Assembly: GCF_000971395.1 (NCBI RefSeq)
Contig: NZ_BBME01000011.1
Span: forward strand, 62,001-126,000
Source of the DNA: Demequina iriomotensis
GTDB taxonomy: Bacteria; Actinomycetota; Actinomycetes; Actinomycetales; Demequinaceae
Length of the DNA stretch: 64,000 nucleotides
Reading direction: 5' to 3'
Shown here piece after piece: positions 28,517 to 36,701 of the stretch (its first letter is position 1; each line of letters begins with the position of its first letter). A program made the position numbers and the translations under genes. Under the pieces are notes generated by a model. That model was not told where the DNA came from, ran no database searches, and saw only the letters and a program-made list of their open reading frames with translations.

Positions 28517-29947
28517 TCAGGCCGCGGACGCGCGGATGCCGGTGGTGGACGCGATCACGGGACCCATCTTCCTGTTCAGCGCCTCGAAGAACATGGACAG
28601 CGGGAACTCGTCGTCCATCACCAGGTCGGTGTAACCCTTCGGTGGGCCGGCGAGCACCTCGCGCGGGAGCCCGGCCGCCCACGTCGACGCGGGGTGCGGG
28701 GCGATCACGGAGGAGATCAACTCGTACGCCTTGAGCCAATGGACCGTCTTGGGCCGGTCGATCGACTCCCAGTACAGCGCGTTGATCGCATCGCTCAGCT
28801 CGACCACCGCATCGGCCACCTGGTCCCAGCGCACGCTGAGCTCGACGTCGCGCCACTCGAGAACGTGCTTGCGGTGGAGCCAGGCGAACAGCAGCTGGCC
28901 GCCCAGGCCGTCGTAGTTGCGCACACGGGACCCTGTGATCGGGAAGCGGAAGATGCGGTCGAAGAGGATCGCGTGCTGCACCAGCCCGGCGTGGCGACGC
29001 GTGTCGGCCTCGAGCGGCGTCAGCTCCTCACCTGCGGACACGCGTGCGTCGAGCGTCCGCTGGATCGCCACGGCCTCGCGGAACGCGGTGAGGTCGCACC
29101 GCAGCTCCTCAAGCGTGTAGAGGAAGAACGGCATCCGCTGCTTGATCATGAACGGGTCGAAGGGCAGGTCGCCGCGCATGTGGGTGCGGTCGTGGATGAG
29201 GTCCCACATCACGAAGGTCCGCTCCGCGAGCGCCTGGTCCTCGAGCATCGCCGCGGCCTCCGCGGGCATCGTCAGATGGGTGATGTCCGCCGCGGCCGCG
29301 ACCACGCGCCGGTAGCGCGCGGCCTCGCGGTCCTGGAAGATCGCGCCCCACGTGAAGCGCGGGATCTCGCGCATGGCGACGGTCTCGGGGAACAGGACCG
29401 CCGCGTTGGTGTCGTAGCCCGGCGTGAAGTCGATGAGGCGCAGCGAGACGAAGAGCGCGTTGCCGTAGTCCCCGGCCTCGAGCGCTGCGACGAAGTCCGG
29501 CCAGATCACCTCGGCCAGCAGCGCCTCGACGTGGCGATCGGGCGAGCCGTTCTGCGTGTACATCGGGAACACGATGAGGTGGCGGATGCCGTCGACCCGG
29601 TGCTGCTGCGGCTGGAACTCGAGCAGCGAGTCGAAGAAGTCGGGCACGCCGAAGCCGCCGTCGGCCCAGCGCGCGAAGTCGCGCGGGAGCGCCTGGAGGT
29701 AGGCCGCGTCGTGCGGGAACAGCGGCGCGAGCTCCTCGATCGAGGCGACGATGCGCTGGACCAGGCCGTGCGCCGCCGCGTGGTCCTCGTGGTCCGGCAC
29801 GGATCCATCCTTGGCCTGCAGCGGCTGGAGGGCAGTCGCGGCCTCCTTGAGCCGGAGCCACGCGGCGCTCGACTCGACGGTCCGGACGTCGGACGGGTGC
29901 GTCGCGTCCGGCGCCACGGGCCGCGGCGGGTCGACGGAGACGGACAT
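28517..29947 (-). CDS. DUF6421 family protein
   Basis: 476 residues, no signal peptide or membrane segment. The family function is unknown. Striking conserved-looking stretches are HLIVFPMYTQNGSPDRH (residues 123-139), WDLIHDRTHMRGD (248-260) and TLEELRCDLTAF (278-289). The HDRTH motif followed 24 residues later by a Glu pair resembles a gluzincin zinc site with Asp in place of the usual Glu; this is inference. The ATG follows GGGAGGT. It leads an operon with the SDR and faces an AsnC-type regulator. Confidence 0.75.
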   Translation of the reverse strand: MSVSVDPPRPVAPDATHPSDVRTVESSAAWLRLKEAATALQPLQAKDGSVPDHEDHAAAHGLVQRIVASIEELAPLFPHDAAYLQALPRDFARWADGGFGVPDFFDSLLEFQPQQHRVDGIRHLIVFPMYTQNGSPDRHVEALLAEVIWPDFVAALEAGDYGNALFVSLRLIDFTPGYDTNAAVLFPETVAMREIPRFTWGAIFQDREAARYRRVVAAAADITHLTMPAEAAAMLEDQALAERTFVMWDLIHDRTHMRGDLPFDPFMIKQRMPFFLYTLEELRCDLTAFREAVAIQRTLDARVSAGEELTPLEADTRRHAGLVQHAILFDRIFRFPITGSRVRNYDGLGGQLLFAWLHRKHVLEWRDVELSVRWDQVADAVVELSDAINALYWESIDRPKTVHWLKAYELISSVIAPHPASTWAAGLPREVLAGPPKGYTDLVMDDEFPLSMFFEALNRKMGPVIASTTGIRASAA

Positions 29948-30002
29948 GGGGACCTCCCTCATCATCGAGCAGGAATTCTTACCTTCTGAAGCATCCGATA
30001 CG

Positions 30003-30041
30003 GGAATCATTCCATCCACAGGGACGTGTGGCAATGATTCC
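30003..30041 (+). promoter_or_regulatory. Tandem AsnC-type operator pair
   Basis: GGAATCATTCC (30003-30013) is a palindrome, and GCAATGATTCC (30031-30041) repeats it with two changes; centres are 28 bp apart. The sites lie between the divergent AsnC-type gene and the DUF6421 gene, a place where Lrp/AsnC proteins bind repeated boxes. Confidence 0.6.
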
Positions 30042-30101
30042 GCCTGTGCCCGGCGCTCGTGGTCCCGGCACGCGCCGGCACGATGCGGTACGTTCCGTGT
30101 C

Positions 30102-30557
30102 ATGCAGGATCCAGTCGATTCGAGGCTCGTGGCGGAGGTCTCCCGCGACGCGCGCGCCACCCTCGCTCAGCTCGCCTCCCACGTCGGGCTGTCGACCTCC
30201 GCGGTCCAGGCGCGGCTGAAGCGGCTCGAGGCCGGCGGCGTCATCGCGGGGTACCGGGCGTTGGTGAGCCCGGAGGCGTTGGGTCGCCCGTTCTCCGCCT
30301 TCATCGAGATCACGCCGCTTGATCCCGCGCAGGCGGACGACGTTCCGCAGCTGCTCGAGCACCTTACCGCCGTCGAGGCGTGCCATTCGATCGCCGGCGA
30401 CGCGAGCTACATGCTCTTCGTCCGCGTCCCGAGCCCGCCCGACCTCGAGGCCCTCATCCGTGAGATCCGGCAGGCGGTGCCGGTGAACACCCGCACCACG
30501 GTGGTCCTCCAGACCTTCTACGAGAACCGACCCATGGCGCCCGCCGACGGGGCGTAG
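30102..30557 (+). CDS. Lrp/AsnC family regulator
   Basis: 151 residues. The N-terminal helix-turn-helix (ATLAQLASHVGLSTSAVQAR) is followed by the RAM ligand domain (AFIEITPL, EACHSIAGDASYMLFVRV, and the C-terminal TTVVLQTFYENRP). Normal family length. Divergent from the DUF6421-SDR operon, with paired palindromic boxes between them, so it probably controls that operon in response to an amino acid or related ligand. Confidence 0.9.
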   Translation: MQDPVDSRLVAEVSRDARATLAQLASHVGLSTSAVQARLKRLEAGGVIAGYRALVSPEALGRPFSAFIEITPLDPAQADDVPQLLEHLTAVEACHSIAGDASYMLFVRVPSPPDLEALIREIRQAVPVNTRTTVVLQTFYENRPMAPADGA

Positions 30558-30606
30558 CGCCCGTCGCACCCCTCGCATCGTCCATCCACCCTGCTACCGT
30601 GGTATG

Positions 30607-30620
30607 GAACCAGATGGTTC
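30607..30620 (+). promoter_or_regulatory. ArsR operator (AACC-N4-GGTT) upstream of the ArsR-SRPBCC operon
   Basis: GAACCA-ga-TGGTTC, an inverted repeat with core AACC-N4-GGTT, lies 40 bases before the ArsR start. The same core occurs again upstream of the DHFR-like gene at 31513-31524. Confidence 0.6.
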
Positions 30621-30659
30621 ACCACGGAGCGCGGCGGCGCCGCGCGGGGCGGAGGAGAC

Positions 30660-31034
30660 ATGGTCGCGACGCTGGACGATGCGCTGAGCAGGACGTTCGC
30701 GGCGCTCGCCGATCCGACCCGGCGCGCGATCCTCGCGCGGCTCGCCGATGGCTCGGCCAACGTCGGCGACCTCGCGGAGCCCTTCGACATGAGCTTCGCG
30801 GCGGTCTCGAAGCACCTGCGCGTGCTCGAGGGTGCCGGGCTCGTCACGCGCGGCCGTGACGCGCAGTACCGCCCGGCCACGCTGGACGCCCGTCCGCTCG
30901 AGGCCGCCTCGGCGTGGATCTCGGACTACAGCCGCTTCTGGGGCGACAGCTTCGACGCGCTCGACGACTTCCTCGCCCACGCCGTGTCCGGCCGGCGGCC
31001 GGCCGCTGCCGAGCGCGACGGGGGTGCGCGATGA
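30660..31034 (+). CDS. ArsR family regulator
   Basis: 124 residues. Winged helix: FAALADPTRRAILARLADGS, GDLAEPFDMSFAAVSKHL, RVLEGAGLVTRGRD. There is no metal-binding cysteine, so it belongs to the ArsR group that pairs with SRPBCC proteins and senses other signals. GGAGGAG precedes the ATG. The stop overlaps the SRPBCC start (ATGA). The operator is just upstream, so autoregulation is expected. Confidence 0.9.
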   Translation: MVATLDDALSRTFAALADPTRRAILARLADGSANVGDLAEPFDMSFAAVSKHLRVLEGAGLVTRGRDAQYRPATLDARPLEAASAWISDYSRFWGDSFDALDDFLAHAVSGRRPAAAERDGGAR

Positions 31035-31474
31035 CCGGCATCACGGACGAGGGCATCGAGATCGATCGCGACTTCGCGGCGCCGCCCGAGGCCGTGTTCG
31101 ACGCGTGGGTGACCCGCGAGTCGTTCGCGCGGTGGTTCGGCGGCAAGGAGGTCGACGTCCCTCTGGATGAGCTCGACTATCGCGCCGAGGCTGGGCGTGC
31201 GTGGTCCGCGCTCATGGTGCTGCCGAACGGCCATGCGATCGCATGGGCGGGGGAGTTCCTCGAGGTCGAACGGCCGACGCGGTTGGTCATGACGCTCACG
31301 GATCGCCCCGAGGAGGCGGCGCGGGCGCGCCTGGTGATCACCCTCGAGCCGTCCGCGGCGGGCACGCGGATGCGGATGACGCAGGAGACGCCGGGGTTCA
31401 CCACGGAGCAGCGCGAGGGTGTGCTGGCGGGCTGGCAGACCTTCATCGACGTCATCGCCGAGATCCTCGGGTGA
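31031..31474 (+). CDS. SRPBCC (AHSA1-like) domain protein
   Basis: 147 residues. The START/Bet v1-like fold is seen from IEIDRDFAAPPEAVFDAWVT through ARWFGG to the long C-terminal helix GVLAGWQTFIDVIAEIL. Such proteins bind small hydrophobic ligands. Translationally coupled to the ArsR gene, a common pair in actinobacteria; it may supply or sense the ligand that releases the regulator. No catalytic residues can be assigned. Confidence 0.85.
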   Translation: MTGITDEGIEIDRDFAAPPEAVFDAWVTRESFARWFGGKEVDVPLDELDYRAEAGRAWSALMVLPNGHAIAWAGEFLEVERPTRLVMTLTDRPEEAARARLVITLEPSAAGTRMRMTQETPGFTTEQREGVLAGWQTFIDVIAEILG

Positions 31475-31509
31475 GCGTCTCGGCCTCGCCCCTATTGCAC
31501 CTTTTGGTT

Positions 31510-31527
31510 TTAAACCGTAAGGTTTAA
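31510..31527 (+). promoter_or_regulatory. Second AACC-N4-GGTT site, upstream of the DHFR-like gene
   Basis: TTAAACC-gtaa-GGTTTAA is a perfect inverted repeat with 7-bp arms, 51 bases upstream of the DHFR-like start. Its core matches the ArsR operator at 30608-30619. An overlapping palindrome, GGTTT-T-AAACC, lies at 31506-31516. Confidence 0.6.
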
Positions 31528-31577
31528 TACAGGGGTCGACGGAGTGGCCGCCGCCTCGTCCTGTGGGAGGAAGAACC

Positions 31578-32141
31578 ATGCGCCAGCTCATCGTCACCGC
31601 ATTCACCTCGGCCGACGGGGTCGCCGAGGGTCCGGGCCCCGAGCCCACCTTTGACAAGTCCGGATGGACGATGACCGCGGTCGACTTCGATCCCGCGATC
31701 TACGAGCTCAAGGGGCGCGAGCAGGACGAGGCGGCGGCCCTGCTGCTCGGCCGTCGCTCCTACGAGATGTTCGCCCCCGTCTGGCCGTCGATGGAGGAGT
31801 TCGCCGGGTACAACGCGATGCCGCGCTACGTCGTCTCGACCACTCGCGGCGGCGATGACGACCGGTGGCCGGCGACCATGCTCGCCTCGCTCGACGAGGT
31901 CGCCGCGCTCAAGGCTGGCGAAGGGGGTCCGATCATCGTGCACGGCAGCCTCGAGCTCGCCCAGGCGCTCGCCGACGCCGGCCTGGTCGACCGGTACCAC
32001 CTGCTCGTCTTCCCGATCGTGCTCGGCGCGGGGAAGCGGCTGTTCGGGGAGTCCGCCGGCGATGCGGTGAAGCTGTCCGTGGTCGAGCACGAGGTGTACG
32101 CGAACGGCGTGCAGAAGCTCGTGTACGACGTCGTGCGCTGA
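31578..32141 (+). CDS. Dihydrofolate reductase-like (RibD C-terminal) protein
   Basis: 187 residues, starting RQLIVTAFTSADGVAEGPG, with LLLGRRSYEMFAPVWP and VDRYHLLVFPIVLGAGKRLF. This is the DHFR-fold YwjB/YyaP group, which carries the RibD_C NADPH-binding fold but is usually not a true folate reductase. GGGAGGA precedes the ATG. A shared operator suggests control by the ArsR protein encoded just upstream. Confidence 0.88.
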   Translation: MRQLIVTAFTSADGVAEGPGPEPTFDKSGWTMTAVDFDPAIYELKGREQDEAAALLLGRRSYEMFAPVWPSMEEFAGYNAMPRYVVSTTRGGDDDRWPATMLASLDEVAALKAGEGGPIIVHGSLELAQALADAGLVDRYHLLVFPIVLGAGKRLFGESAGDAVKLSVVEHEVYANGVQKLVYDVVR

Positions 32142-32155
32142 CGGTCCGTCAGCGC
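32135..32155. terminator. Bidirectional terminator overlapping both stop codons
   Basis: GCGCTGACG (32135-32143) and CGTCAGCGC (32147-32155) with a 3-base loop. The stem contains the stop codons of both the DHFR-like gene and the convergent TetR gene. Confidence 0.7.
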
Positions 32156-32742
32156 GGCGAGGCCGTCGTGGCGCGCAGCAGCGGCACGATCACGTCGTCG
32201 ACGATGCCCTCGACGTCGGGAGCTTGACCCGCTCCGAAGACGAAGAGCACCTCGTTGCGCATGAGGGCGACGATCGCCCTGACCACCCGTGCGGGCGCCG
32301 GCGTCGGCCCCAGCTCGCCGGCCTCGCGCGCCCGGTCGAGGATCCCGCCCAGCCAGCCCTCGACCTGAGACATGACGAGCGCGCCCACCCGGGCGACCGT
32401 CGCATCGTCCACCTCGCCGATGACGCCGCGGAAGGTGGCGACGCCGTCGGCGCCGACACGCATGAGCATGCCGGAGATCAGCGCGACGAGGTCCTCGCGG
32501 AGCGGGCCCGCGAAGTCCGCGGGGGGCGTGGCGACGCGGCTCGAGACGAAGGCGTCGATCGCCATCGCGGCGCGCGTGGGGTAGCGACGGTAGAGGACCG
32601 GCTTGGAGGTGCCGGCGCGGCGCGCGACGCCTTCGAAGGTGAGGCCGGGGTAGCCGCGCTCGTGGAGCTCGTCCAGCACGGCGACGCGGATGGCGGACTC
32701 GAGCTCGCCGGCGCGGCGGCGGCGAGCGGGGGTGCCGGTCAT
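32149..32742 (-). CDS. TetR family regulator
   Basis: 197 residues. Helix-turn-helix: GLTFEGVARRAGTSKPVLYR followed by RYPTRAAMA. The ligand domain resembles TetR_C_16-type proteins. It is divergent from a multi-helix membrane protein across 99 bases that hold a palindromic operator, so it most likely represses that gene, like regulators of efflux or ABC-2-type exporters. Confidence 0.9.
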   Translation of the reverse strand: MTGTPARRRRAGELESAIRVAVLDELHERGYPGLTFEGVARRAGTSKPVLYRRYPTRAAMAIDAFVSSRVATPPADFAGPLREDLVALISGMLMRVGADGVATFRGVIGEVDDATVARVGALVMSQVEGWLGGILDRAREAGELGPTPAPARVVRAIVALMRNEVLFVFGAGQAPDVEGIVDDVIVPLLRATTASPR

Positions 32743-32795
32743 CGTGCCTCCCTCTGCCGCCGGTGCGTCCGATGCACCCTATCGCGGCGATAAGG

Positions 32796-32811
32796 TACGG
32801 TACGTATCGTA
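32796..32811 (+). promoter_or_regulatory. TetR operator, TACGGTACGTATCGTA
   Basis: A 16-bp near-perfect palindrome (14 of 16 positions symmetric) midway between the divergent TetR gene and the membrane-protein gene. Confidence 0.6.
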
Positions 32812-32841
32812 TCTAATTCGAGACGAGCCTGGAGGCCGCAC

Positions 32842-33840
32842 ATGTCCGCCACATCCGATACCGGCCAGAGCTGGAGGCCCGTGGTGGGCCTCGCGCTCGG
32901 CCTCGCGCTGCTCGTCAGCACGATGCTCGTCGCGTTCGGGCTGCCCGCCGTGAACTCCGCGCCGCGGGACCTGCCGATCGCCGTGGTCGCGCCCGCCGGG
33001 ACCGCCGACCAGATGATCGGCGCGCTCGAGGCAGCCCAGCCGGGTGCCTTCGACGTGGCAGTCGCGGCGTCGCAGGAGGAGGCCGAGGCGATGATCCGCG
33101 AGCGCGAGGTCTACGGGGCCTTCATCCTGGGCGCCGACGGCCTCGAGGTCGACGTCGCCTCGGCCGCGAGCCCGACGGTCTCGGCCCTCCTCACGCAGGT
33201 CGGACAGGCGGCTGCCGCACAGCAGGGGAGCGTCGCGACCGTGAGCGACGTGGTCCCGACCACCGAGGACGACCCTCGCGGCATCGGCCTGTCCGCGGGC
33301 GCGCTGCCGATCGCGCTCGGCGGGTTCATCGCGGGCGTCGCGACCACGCTGCTCATCAGCGGCACGGGACGGCGCCTCGCGGCGATCGGCGGCTTCGCCG
33401 TGGTCGGCGGTCTCGCCATGACCTCGATCCTGCACTTCTGGTTCGGCACTCTCGCGGGAAGCTTCTGGGCCACGGCCGCCGCGGCGACGCTCGGCATCCT
33501 CGCGACCGGGCTGACCGTCCTGGGGCTCGAGAGCCTGCTGGGCAGGCCTGGCATCGGGGTGGGCGCGCTGCTGGTGGTGTTCCTGGGCAACCCGCTGTCG
33601 GGGCTGACCTCCGCGCCCGAGATGCTCCCGCAGCCGTGGGGCGTGATCGGCCAGCTGCTGCCGCCGGGCGCGACGGGCACGCTCCTGCGCAACGTCGCGT
33701 TCTTCGACGGCGCGGCGATCGCGCAGCCGGTGCTGGTGCTGGCGGGGTGGGCGGCGCTCGGCGCGCTGCTGCTCGGGCTGTCCGGTCTGCGCGCGCGGCG
33801 CGTCTCCGCAGCCGAGGCGGAGCCCGTCGTCGCGGCGTAG
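32842..33840 (+). CDS. YhgE/ABC-2-like membrane protein
   Basis: 332 residues. One N-terminal helix (LALGLALLVSTMLVAF) is followed by a soluble domain of about 120 residues (RDLPIAVVAPAGTADQMIGA to VATVSDVVP), then five or six helices. This plan matches the YhgE/Pip or DUF3533 group of ABC-2-like membrane proteins, some involved in export. No ATPase gene is near. Probably repressed by the divergent TetR protein. Confidence 0.75.
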   Translation: MSATSDTGQSWRPVVGLALGLALLVSTMLVAFGLPAVNSAPRDLPIAVVAPAGTADQMIGALEAAQPGAFDVAVAASQEEAEAMIREREVYGAFILGADGLEVDVASAASPTVSALLTQVGQAAAAQQGSVATVSDVVPTTEDDPRGIGLSAGALPIALGGFIAGVATTLLISGTGRRLAAIGGFAVVGGLAMTSILHFWFGTLAGSFWATAAAATLGILATGLTVLGLESLLGRPGIGVGALLVVFLGNPLSGLTSAPEMLPQPWGVIGQLLPPGATGTLLRNVAFFDGAAIAQPVLVLAGWAALGALLLGLSGLRARRVSAAEAEPVVAA

Positions 33841-33858
33841 CCGCGCCTCGCTCGCGCC

Positions 33859-33890
33859 GGCCCGCGCCTCCCTCGTCGGGGGCGCGGGCC
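33859..33890 (+). terminator. Terminator after the membrane-protein gene
   Basis: GGCCCGCGCC (33859-33868) pairs with GGCGCGGGCC (33881-33890) across 12 bases, 18 bases past the stop codon. Confidence 0.7.
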
Positions 33891-33921
33891 GCGTGCTGTC
33901 GCGCGCCCGGGGAGCCTAGGT

Positions 33922-33976
33922 CAGGGAATCTTGAGGTCGTGGGTCCAGATCAGGGCCTCGTGCAGGGAATCTTGAG
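33922..33976 (+). repeat. Dispersed repeat element, direct-orientation copy
   Basis: Two identical 12-mers, GGGAATCTTGAG, start at 33924 and 33965, exactly 41 bp apart. The whole 55-bp unit matches, in inverted orientation, the element at 34073-34132 at about 70 percent of positions counted by eye. Confidence 0.6.
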
Positions 33977-34072
33977 ATTTCGCCCCGCGGGCGGGGCGGG
34001 CAGGCCGAAGAGGAACTGGTGCGGCTGAAGCGACATGCGCGGTCCGGGTGGGGCCGCCGGTCGAGGCTCGAC

Positions 34073-34132
34073 CTCAAGAACCCATGCGCCAGGCCGGGAT
34101 CGACGCCCAGGATCTCAAGATCCCATGCGCCA
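34073..34132 (-). repeat. Dispersed repeat element, inverted copy
   Basis: On the minus strand, GGGATCTTGAG and GGGTTCTTGAG, each preceded by TGGCGCAT, are again 41 bp apart. Together with the copy at 33922 this forms an inverted pair with a 96-base centre. Confidence 0.6.
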
Positions 34133-34458
34133 AGTCGACAGGGGTGACAACCTCGCGTCCGGGTGGCGGTCGGCGAGGTGGCGGGGGTCTCGGGCGAGGT
34201 CCAGGGCGCGCACGGCGACCCGCGTGCGTCGCTGTCGTCCGATCGGGACCTCGGGCCGTAGAATGCACGCGTACCCGGGACCATGCAGGGCCGTCGCGGG
34301 TGCCCGCCGCCGTCCACGCCGACGGACCGCGTTGCCGCCGATCGAGCGAGCACGGTCCGCCACCCGCGTGTAGAGCTCGAGTCCCGGCGCGCGAGGAGTC
34401 AGCGTCCCTGTCAGGGGAGCGTGCCGCTTGCGCGGCGCGGAGTCGAGTAGGAGCCGCA

Positions 34459-36624
34459 GTGTCAGGAGCAGGGCAGAAGCGTTCCGGTCGCGCACGGACC
34501 GGTGGCACCACGCAGCGTCGCCGCACGTCGCGCCCGACCGAGCAGGGCCTCATCCCGCTGCTGGCAGGGATCGCTCGCGAGGTGGACCGGGCCGTGCAGA
34601 AGCCGCCGACGCGCGGCACCACCCGCACCAAGTTCCAGGTGGTGGGCCTGCTGGTGCGCGAGGAGCGCGCCCGCGTCAAGGCCGATCCCGAGCTCACCGT
34701 CGCGAAGCGCGACGAGGAGCTCAAGCGCCTCGATGGCCTCGCGACGATCCTCGCGAAGATCGCCGCGCGCGACACGTCGCTCCTCGCGCTGCTCGCGGAG
34801 GATGCGCGGGTCTCCGACGCCGCACGGAACTACAAGGCGACGGTGCTCGGCGCCGCCGGCCGCGACGTGCCCGACGAGCCCGAGACGCCTGCTCCCACCG
34901 CTCCCGCGCCCGGTGCGGAGAAGCAGGTGGTGCCGCAGTCCGCGGTCTCGTACCAGCTCGCGAACCCCTTCCTCGCGCCCAACTTCGCGTCCGCGGCCGA
35001 CAGCGCCGTCGTGCGGCCTCGCAGGCTCGCGGGGTGGGAGCTGCTCGAGCCGCTCTTCCGGTCCTTCGAGCACGACACGACCGGCGTGCGCGCGTGCATG
35101 GACCTCCCCGAGCCCGGCGCCCTGGCGTCCGCGCGGGTCCGGCCCCCGCTCGGCCGCGAGCTCATGCCGCACCAGGCCCAGCTGGTCGCCGCCGCCGCGC
35201 GCGGCCACCGCACGTTCCTCCTCGCCGACGAGCCGGGCCTGGGCAAGACCGCCCAGGCGCTGCTCGCGGCCGAGGCCGCCGAGGCCTACCCCCTGCTCGT
35301 GGTCGCGCCCAACGTGGTGAAGACCAACTGGGCGCATGAGGTCGACCTCTGGATCCCGCATCGTCGGGCCTCGGTGGTGCACGGCGACGGAGACGAGGTC
35401 GACGCGTTCGCCGACGTGGTGATCGTCAACTACGAGATCCTCGACCGCCACGTCGGCTGGTTCGGGGACCTGGGCTTCCGCGGCATGGTGGTCGACGAGG
35501 CGCACTTCATCAAGAACAAGGGCTCGCAGCGCTCGCAGCACGTGCTGAGCCTGTCGGAGCGCATCCGACGCCGCCACGCGCGGCCGTTGCTCATGGCGCT
35601 CACCGGCACCCCCCTGATCAATGACATCGAGGACTTCCGGGCGATCTGGGAGCTGCTGGGCTGGATCGACGGCGACAAGCCGCTCGGCGCGCTCATGGAG
35701 TCGCTCGAGGACGCGGGGTTGATCCCGACGGATCGCGGCTTCTACGCCTCGGCGCGGGCGGCGGTCATCGACATGGGCATCGTCCGCCGCCGCAAGGCCG
35801 ACGTCGCCAAGGACATCCCCGCCCGCCGTGTCGCGGACCTCCCCGTCGAGCTCGACGGACCGCTCGGGCGCAGCATCCGCGCCGCCGAGGCGGCGCTCGC
35901 GACGCGCATGGTCGAGAGCTACCGGCGCGCGATCGCCGCGCGCAAGGACGATGCGGCGGACGCCGAGGGCATCGACCTCGAGCTCGCGCGGCGCATCGCC
36001 GCGACCGAGCTCAAGGACGCGAGCGAGAAGTCGACCGGCGACAACGTGTTCACCATGGTGCGGCGCATCGGTCAGGCGAAGGCGTCGCTCGCCGCGGACT
36101 ACACCGCGCAGCTCGCGCGCAACGTCGGCAAGGTGGTGTTCTTCGCCAAGCACGTCGACGTCATGGACCAGGCGGAGCAGATCTTCGCCGACCGTGGCAT
36201 CAGGTACGCCTCGATCCGCGGTGACCAGACGCGTGCCGCGCGCGACCGCAACGTCACGGCGTTCCAGGAGGACCCCGAGGTCCAGGTCGCGGTGTGCTCG
36301 CTCATGGCCGCCGGCGTGGGGCTCAACCTGCAGGTCGCGTCGAACCTGGTGCTCGCCGAGCTGTCGTGGACCGACGCGGAGCAGACCCAGGCGATCGACC
36401 GCATCCACCGCATCGGCCAGTCCGAGCCGGTGACCGCGTGGCGCATCATCGCGGCGCAGACCATCGACGCGAAGATCGCCGAGCTCATCGACAGCAAGGC
36501 GGGGCTCGCCGCGGCGGCGCTCGACGGCGCCGAGGTCGAGGAGGGCGGCTCGTCCACCGACGTGCAGCTCGACGCGCTGGTCGCGCTGCTCGTGGACGCG
36601 CTCGCGGCGGAGGGGCTCGGGTAG
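34459..36624 (+). CDS. SNF2-type DEAD/DEAH helicase
   Basis: 721 residues. After a basic, low-complexity N terminus come the helicase motifs: Q/I region LMPHQAQLVAAAARG, Walker A ADEPGLGKTAQA, DEAH box VVDEAHFIKNKGSQRS, motif III LMALTGTPL, and motif VI QAIDRIHRIGQ. This is the SNF2 family that remodels nucleic-acid-protein complexes; the actinobacterial role is unknown. GTG at 34459 with TAGGAG upstream is chosen over longer frames that run through the repeats. No nuclease or methylase gene adjoins. Confidence 0.85.
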   Translation: MSGAGQKRSGRARTGGTTQRRRTSRPTEQGLIPLLAGIAREVDRAVQKPPTRGTTRTKFQVVGLLVREERARVKADPELTVAKRDEELKRLDGLATILAKIAARDTSLLALLAEDARVSDAARNYKATVLGAAGRDVPDEPETPAPTAPAPGAEKQVVPQSAVSYQLANPFLAPNFASAADSAVVRPRRLAGWELLEPLFRSFEHDTTGVRACMDLPEPGALASARVRPPLGRELMPHQAQLVAAAARGHRTFLLADEPGLGKTAQALLAAEAAEAYPLLVVAPNVVKTNWAHEVDLWIPHRRASVVHGDGDEVDAFADVVIVNYEILDRHVGWFGDLGFRGMVVDEAHFIKNKGSQRSQHVLSLSERIRRRHARPLLMALTGTPLINDIEDFRAIWELLGWIDGDKPLGALMESLEDAGLIPTDRGFYASARAAVIDMGIVRRRKADVAKDIPARRVADLPVELDGPLGRSIRAAEAALATRMVESYRRAIAARKDDAADAEGIDLELARRIAATELKDASEKSTGDNVFTMVRRIGQAKASLAADYTAQLARNVGKVVFFAKHVDVMDQAEQIFADRGIRYASIRGDQTRAARDRNVTAFQEDPEVQVAVCSLMAAGVGLNLQVASNLVLAELSWTDAEQTQAIDRIHRIGQSEPVTAWRIIAAQTIDAKIAELIDSKAGLAAAALDGAEVEEGGSSTDVQLDALVALLVDALAAEGLG

Positions 36625-36701
36625 CCCGACGGCGCATACCGCATGCATACCGCGGGCGCGCATGGTCGCCGGACCAGCACCGCCAGCGGAAGGAGCTCAT
36701 C

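Larger units (their letters stand above)
33841..34458. other. 618-base intergenic stretch with terminator and repeats
   Basis: No supported gene. It contains a hairpin at 33859-33890, a pair of inverted repeat elements at 33922-33976 and 34073-34132, and GC-rich sequence leading to the helicase start. Open frames through it, on both strands, derive from the repeats. Confidence 0.6.

Noticed and set aside
33916..34353. Minus-strand frame with LGVDPGLAHG, similar to the start of RuvC
   Set aside because: The similarity stops after about ten residues, no other RuvC motifs follow, and the stretch is part of the inverted repeat element.
34459..36624. SNF2 helicase as part of a phage-defence system
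   Set aside because: No nuclease, methyltransferase or other defence partner is adjacent; the following gene is a secreted protein.
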